Shown piece by piece: positions 6,132 through 9,095 of a stretch of 9,095 bases of DNA. Each line of letters opens with the position of its first letter. Position 1 is the stretch's first letter. The stretch spans positions 1-9,095 of the forward strand of contig CALJXB010000138.1 of NCBI GenBank assembly GCA_937974415.1, in the 5' to 3' direction. Origin of the DNA: an uncultured Kiloniellales bacterium (GTDB taxonomy: Bacteria; Pseudomonadota; Alphaproteobacteria; Kiloniellales; JAKSDN01). The position numbers and the translations under genes are program-made. The notes beneath the pieces were generated by a model. The model did not search any database, had not been told where the DNA came from, and saw only the letters and a program-made list of their open reading frames with translations.

Positions 6132-9095
6132 ATGACCGTGGGGGACACCGCGACAGGGCGCGTGCCGTCGGTCCGCAAGCTGTTGGTCGCCAACCGCAGC
6201 GAGATTGCCATTCGCGTGATCCGCGCCGCCAACGAGCTGGCGATCCAGACGGTCGCTATCTACTCCCACGAAGACCGCTTCGCGCTCCACCGCTTCAAGT
6301 CGGACGAGAGCTATCTGGTCGGCGAGGGCCAGGATCCGGTCCAGGCCTATCTCGACATCGACGAGGTGATCCGGGTCGCACGCCAATCGGGCGCGGATGC
6401 GATCCATCCGGGCTACGGCTTCCTCTCCGAGAAGCCCGAGTTGGCCGACGCCTGCGCCGCGTCGGGGATCACCTTCATCGGACCCCGGCCCGATGTCATG
6501 CGCAGCCTGGGCAGCAAGGTAGCCGCCCGGGCGCTGGCGCAGGAAGCCGGCATCCCCATGGTCCCGGCGAGCGGAGCGTTGCCGCACGATCCTGCCGAGG
6601 CCCGGCGCCTCGCGGCCGAGATCGGCTACCCGGTGATGCTGAAGGCGAGCTGGGGCGGCGGCGGGCGCGGCATGCGGGCGATCGAGGCCGAGGCGGAGTT
6701 GGACGAACAGATCGCCTCCGGCCGGCGGGAGGCCAAGGCTGCCTTCGGCAACGACGAGGTGTTCCTGGAGAAGCTGGTGCGCCGGGCGCGCCACGTCGAG
6801 GTGCAGATCATCGGCGACCAGCACGGCAATCTGGTGCATCTGTTCGAACGCGATTGCTCGATCCAGCGGCGCAACCAGAAGGTCGTCGAGCGCGCGCCCG
6901 CCCCCTTTCTCGACGAGGGACGGCGGGCCGAACTGGCCGACTACGCCGTGCGCCTGGGCCGTGCGGCGGGCTACAGCGGTGCCGGCACGGTCGAGTTTCT
7001 CTACGACGTGGACAGCGCGAACTTCTATTTCATCGAGGTCAATCCGCGGATCCAGGTCGAGCACACGGTGACCGAGGAGGTCACCGGCATCGACATCGTC
7101 AAGGCGCAGATCCACATCGCCGCGGGGGCCGAGATCGGCCGTCCCGAGAGCGGCGTGCCGGCCCAGGACGAAATCGCACTCAACGGGCACGCGCTACAGT
7201 GCCGTATCACCACGGAAGACCCGCAGAACCACTTCGTGCCCGACTACGGGCGAATCCGGGCCTACCGGGGCGCCGCCGGCTTCGGCATCCGGCTCGACGG
7301 CGGCACGGCCTATTCCGGCGCTCTCATCACGCCGTTCTACGACTCGCTGCTGGAGAAGGTCACCGCCTGGGCGCCGACGCCGGAAGAGGCCGCCAAGCGC
7401 ATGGACCGGGCGTTGCGCGAATTCCGCATCCGCGGCGTCGCCACCAACCTGCTTTTCCTCGAAGGCGTGATCGGCCACCCCAAGTTCCGCGCCGGCGACT
7501 ACACCACCCGCTTCATCGACGACACGCCGGAGCTGTTCAAGTTTCCCAAGCGCCGCGACCGGGCGACCCGGCTGCTCGGCTTCGTCGGCGACGTCCAAGT
7601 CAACGGCAACCCGGAGATGGCCGGCCGCCGGCTGCCGGCGGAACGGCACCAGGTGGCGCCCCTGCCCAAGCTGCCGGCGGGTGACCCGCCGCCGGGCAAC
7701 CGCCAGCGGCTCAAGGAGCTGGGGCCGGAAGGCTTCGCCAAGTGGATGCTGGACCAGGAGCGCCTGCTGCTCACCGACACCACCTTCAGGGACGCCCACC
7801 AGTCGCTGCTGGCGACCCGCATGCGCGGCCACGACATGGTGACCATCGCGCCCCACTATGCGCGCCTCCTGCCCGAGCTCCTGTCGATGGAGTGCTGGGG
7901 CGGGGCGACCTTCGACGTCGCCATGCGCTTCCTCAAGGAGGACCCTTGGGAGCGTCTCGCCGCCCTCAGGGACGCAATGCCCAACATGCTGACCCAGGTG
8001 CTGCTGCGCGGCGCCAACGGCGTCGGCTACAAGAACTATCCGGACAACGTGGTGCGCTTCTTCGTCGAGCAGGCGGCGGACGCTGGCATCGACCTGTTCC
8101 GGGTCTTCGACTCCCTCAACTGGGTCGACAACATGCGCGTCTCCATCGACACGGTGCTGGAGCGCGGCGGCCTCTGCGAGGCGGCGATCTGCTACACCGG
8201 CGACCTCACCGGCCCAGACCCGGGCAAGTACGACCTGGCCTACTACGTCGGTCTGGCCAAGGAGCTGGAGGCCGCCGGCAGCCACATCCTCGGCATCAAG
8301 GACATGGGCGGCCTCTGCAAGCCCGCCGCGGCGCGCAAGCTGGTTTCGACCCTGAAGCAGGAAGTCGGCATCCCGATCCACTTCCATACCCACGACACCA
8401 GCGGCATCGCCGCTGCCAGCGTGCTGGCCGCGGCCGAGGCGGGGGTCGACGCGGCGGACGGCGCCATGGGCGCCATGAGCGGCCTCACCTCCCAGCCCAA
8501 TCTGGGGTCGATCGCCGAGGCCCTGGTGGGGGACGCGCGCGATCCGGGCCTCGACCGGGCCTCCTTACGCGCCATCGACAACTACTGGGAGGGTGTGCGC
8601 CACCTCTACGCGCCCTTCGAAAGCGACATGCGGGCCGGCACCGCCAGCGTCTTCGTGCACGGCATGCCGGGCGGCCAGTACACCAATCTGCGCGAACAGG
8701 CCCGGGCGCTCGGCCTGGAGCACCACTGGCCGGACGTGGAGACCGCTTACGCCCAGGTGAACCGGCTGTTCGGCGACATCATCAAGGTCACCCCGACCTC
8801 CAAGGTGGTCGGCGATATGGCGCTTTTCATGGTGACCAACGACCTGACGCCGGACCAGGTCGCCGACCCGGACCACGACGTGGCCTTCCCGGAATCGGTC
8901 ATCCAACTGATGCGCGGCGACATGGGCCAGCCGCCGGGCGGGTTTCCGGAGGCACTGCAGCGCAAGGTGCTGAAGGGCGAGCCCCCCATGACCGAGCGGC
9001 CCGGCGCGGTCCTGCCGCCGGTCGACCTGGAGGCCGAGCGGGCGGCCCTGGAGCAGAAAATACGGCGCCAGGCGAGCGACCGGGACCTGGCCGCC
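6132..9095 (+). CDS. pyc: Pyruvate carboxylase, 3' partial
   Basis: Pyruvate carboxylase is a biotin enzyme that makes oxaloacetate from pyruvate, bicarbonate and ATP in the cytoplasm, refilling the TCA cycle and feeding gluconeogenesis. The frame runs open to the window edge: 988 residues of a usual 1150 or so. The biotin carboxylase domain (about 16-465) shows VANRSEIAIRV, the ATP-grasp loop WGGGGRGM (174-181), FERDCSIQRRNQK (238-250) and FIEVNPRIQVEH (300-311). The carboxyltransferase domain begins near 540, with metal ligands D554 (in TDTTFRDAHQS), carbamylated K723 (IKDMGG), H752 and H754 (HFHTHD), and catalytic T887 (KVTPTSK). Each matches the Rhizobium etli enzyme with a shift of 5 residues, as recalled. 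The C-terminal biotin-carrier domain with its AMKM lysine lies beyond the window. BC and CT on one chain exclude separate acetyl-CoA carboxylase or oxaloacetate decarboxylase subunits. The start has a good ribosome site, and a plausible promoter lies just upstream. Confidence 0.97.
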   Translation, partial: MTVGDTATGRVPSVRKLLVANRSEIAIRVIRAANELAIQTVAIYSHEDRFALHRFKSDESYLVGEGQDPVQAYLDIDEVIRVARQSGADAIHPGYGFLSEKPELADACAASGITFIGPRPDVMRSLGSKVAARALAQEAGIPMVPASGALPHDPAEARRLAAEIGYPVMLKASWGGGGRGMRAIEAEAELDEQIASGRREAKAAFGNDEVFLEKLVRRARHVEVQIIGDQHGNLVHLFERDCSIQRRNQKVVERAPAPFLDEGRRAELADYAVRLGRAAGYSGAGTVEFLYDVDSANFYFIEVNPRIQVEHTVTEEVTGIDIVKAQIHIAAGAEIGRPESGVPAQDEIALNGHALQCRITTEDPQNHFVPDYGRIRAYRGAAGFGIRLDGGTAYSGALITPFYDSLLEKVTAWAPTPEEAAKRMDRALREFRIRGVATNLLFLEGVIGHPKFRAGDYTTRFIDDTPELFKFPKRRDRATRLLGFVGDVQVNGNPEMAGRRLPAERHQVAPLPKLPAGDPPPGNRQRLKELGPEGFAKWMLDQERLLLTDTTFRDAHQSLLATRMRGHDMVTIAPHYARLLPELLSMECWGGATFDVAMRFLKEDPWERLAALRDAMPNMLTQVLLRGANGVGYKNYPDNVVRFFVEQAADAGIDLFRVFDSLNWVDNMRVSIDTVLERGGLCEAAICYTGDLTGPDPGKYDLAYYVGLAKELEAAGSHILGIKDMGGLCKPAAARKLVSTLKQEVGIPIHFHTHDTSGIAAASVLAAAEAGVDAADGAMGAMSGLTSQPNLGSIAEALVGDARDPGLDRASLRAIDNYWEGVRHLYAPFESDMRAGTASVFVHGMPGGQYTNLREQARALGLEHHWPDVETAYAQVNRLFGDIIKVTPTSKVVGDMALFMVTNDLTPDQVADPDHDVAFPESVIQLMRGDMGQPPGGFPEALQRKVLKGEPPMTERPGAVLPPVDLEAERAALEQKIRRQASDRDLAA

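Noticed and set aside
6053..7684. 543-codon plus-strand frame overlapping the start of pyc
   Set aside because: It is out of frame with pyc, whose every active-site motif is present in the frame starting at 6132; the translation is Arg/Gly/Pro-rich.
6042..8393. Two long minus-strand frames (6042-7190 and 7194-8393) under pyc
   Set aside because: Antisense shadows of conserved pyc sequence; no motif, signal peptide or ribosome site supports them.

Overview
The window is high-GC, gene-dense bacterial chromosome with housekeeping content. The protein sequences, above all the pyruvate carboxylase and ClpB as compared from memory, point to an alphaproteobacterium, perhaps of the Rhodospirillales type; the order-level placement is an inference. 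I see no mobile element, CRISPR array, tRNA, rRNA or phage gene, and no stretch over 150 bases lacks a gene.

Layout. The 3' three-quarters of clpB (disaggregase; its start lies outside the window) runs rightward to 1891. It meets, tail to tail and only 6 bases apart, a leftward block of four genes. In transcription order these are dtd (D-aminoacyl-tRNA deacylase, 5423-4971), a hotdog-fold acyl-CoA thioesterase (4904-4413), an unrecognised secreted protein (4272-3622) and a membrane-anchored M23 zinc endopeptidase (3559-1898). The gaps between them are 66, 140 and 62 bases. Rightward transcription resumes with a DUF488 gene (5503-6045), divergent from dtd across 79 bases. Last comes pyc, pyruvate carboxylase, which starts at 6132 and runs off the right edge before its biotin-carrier domain.

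How the genes relate. ClpB and Dtd are both protein quality-control factors (refolding of aggregates; clearing of D-amino acids from tRNA). The secreted protein and the M23 peptidase are adjacent, co-oriented envelope proteins and could be functionally linked. Pyruvate carboxylase supplies oxaloacetate for the TCA cycle and gluconeogenesis and has its own plausible promoter. Nothing indicates a single dedicated pathway across the window.

I do not find a convincing undescribed system. The least understood parts are the secreted protein next to the M23 peptidase, and the DUF488 gene. The pyc reading frame is open to the window edge and is easily missed by ORF finders that require a stop; long antisense frames over clpB, the M23 gene, dtd and pyc are GC-driven shadows.
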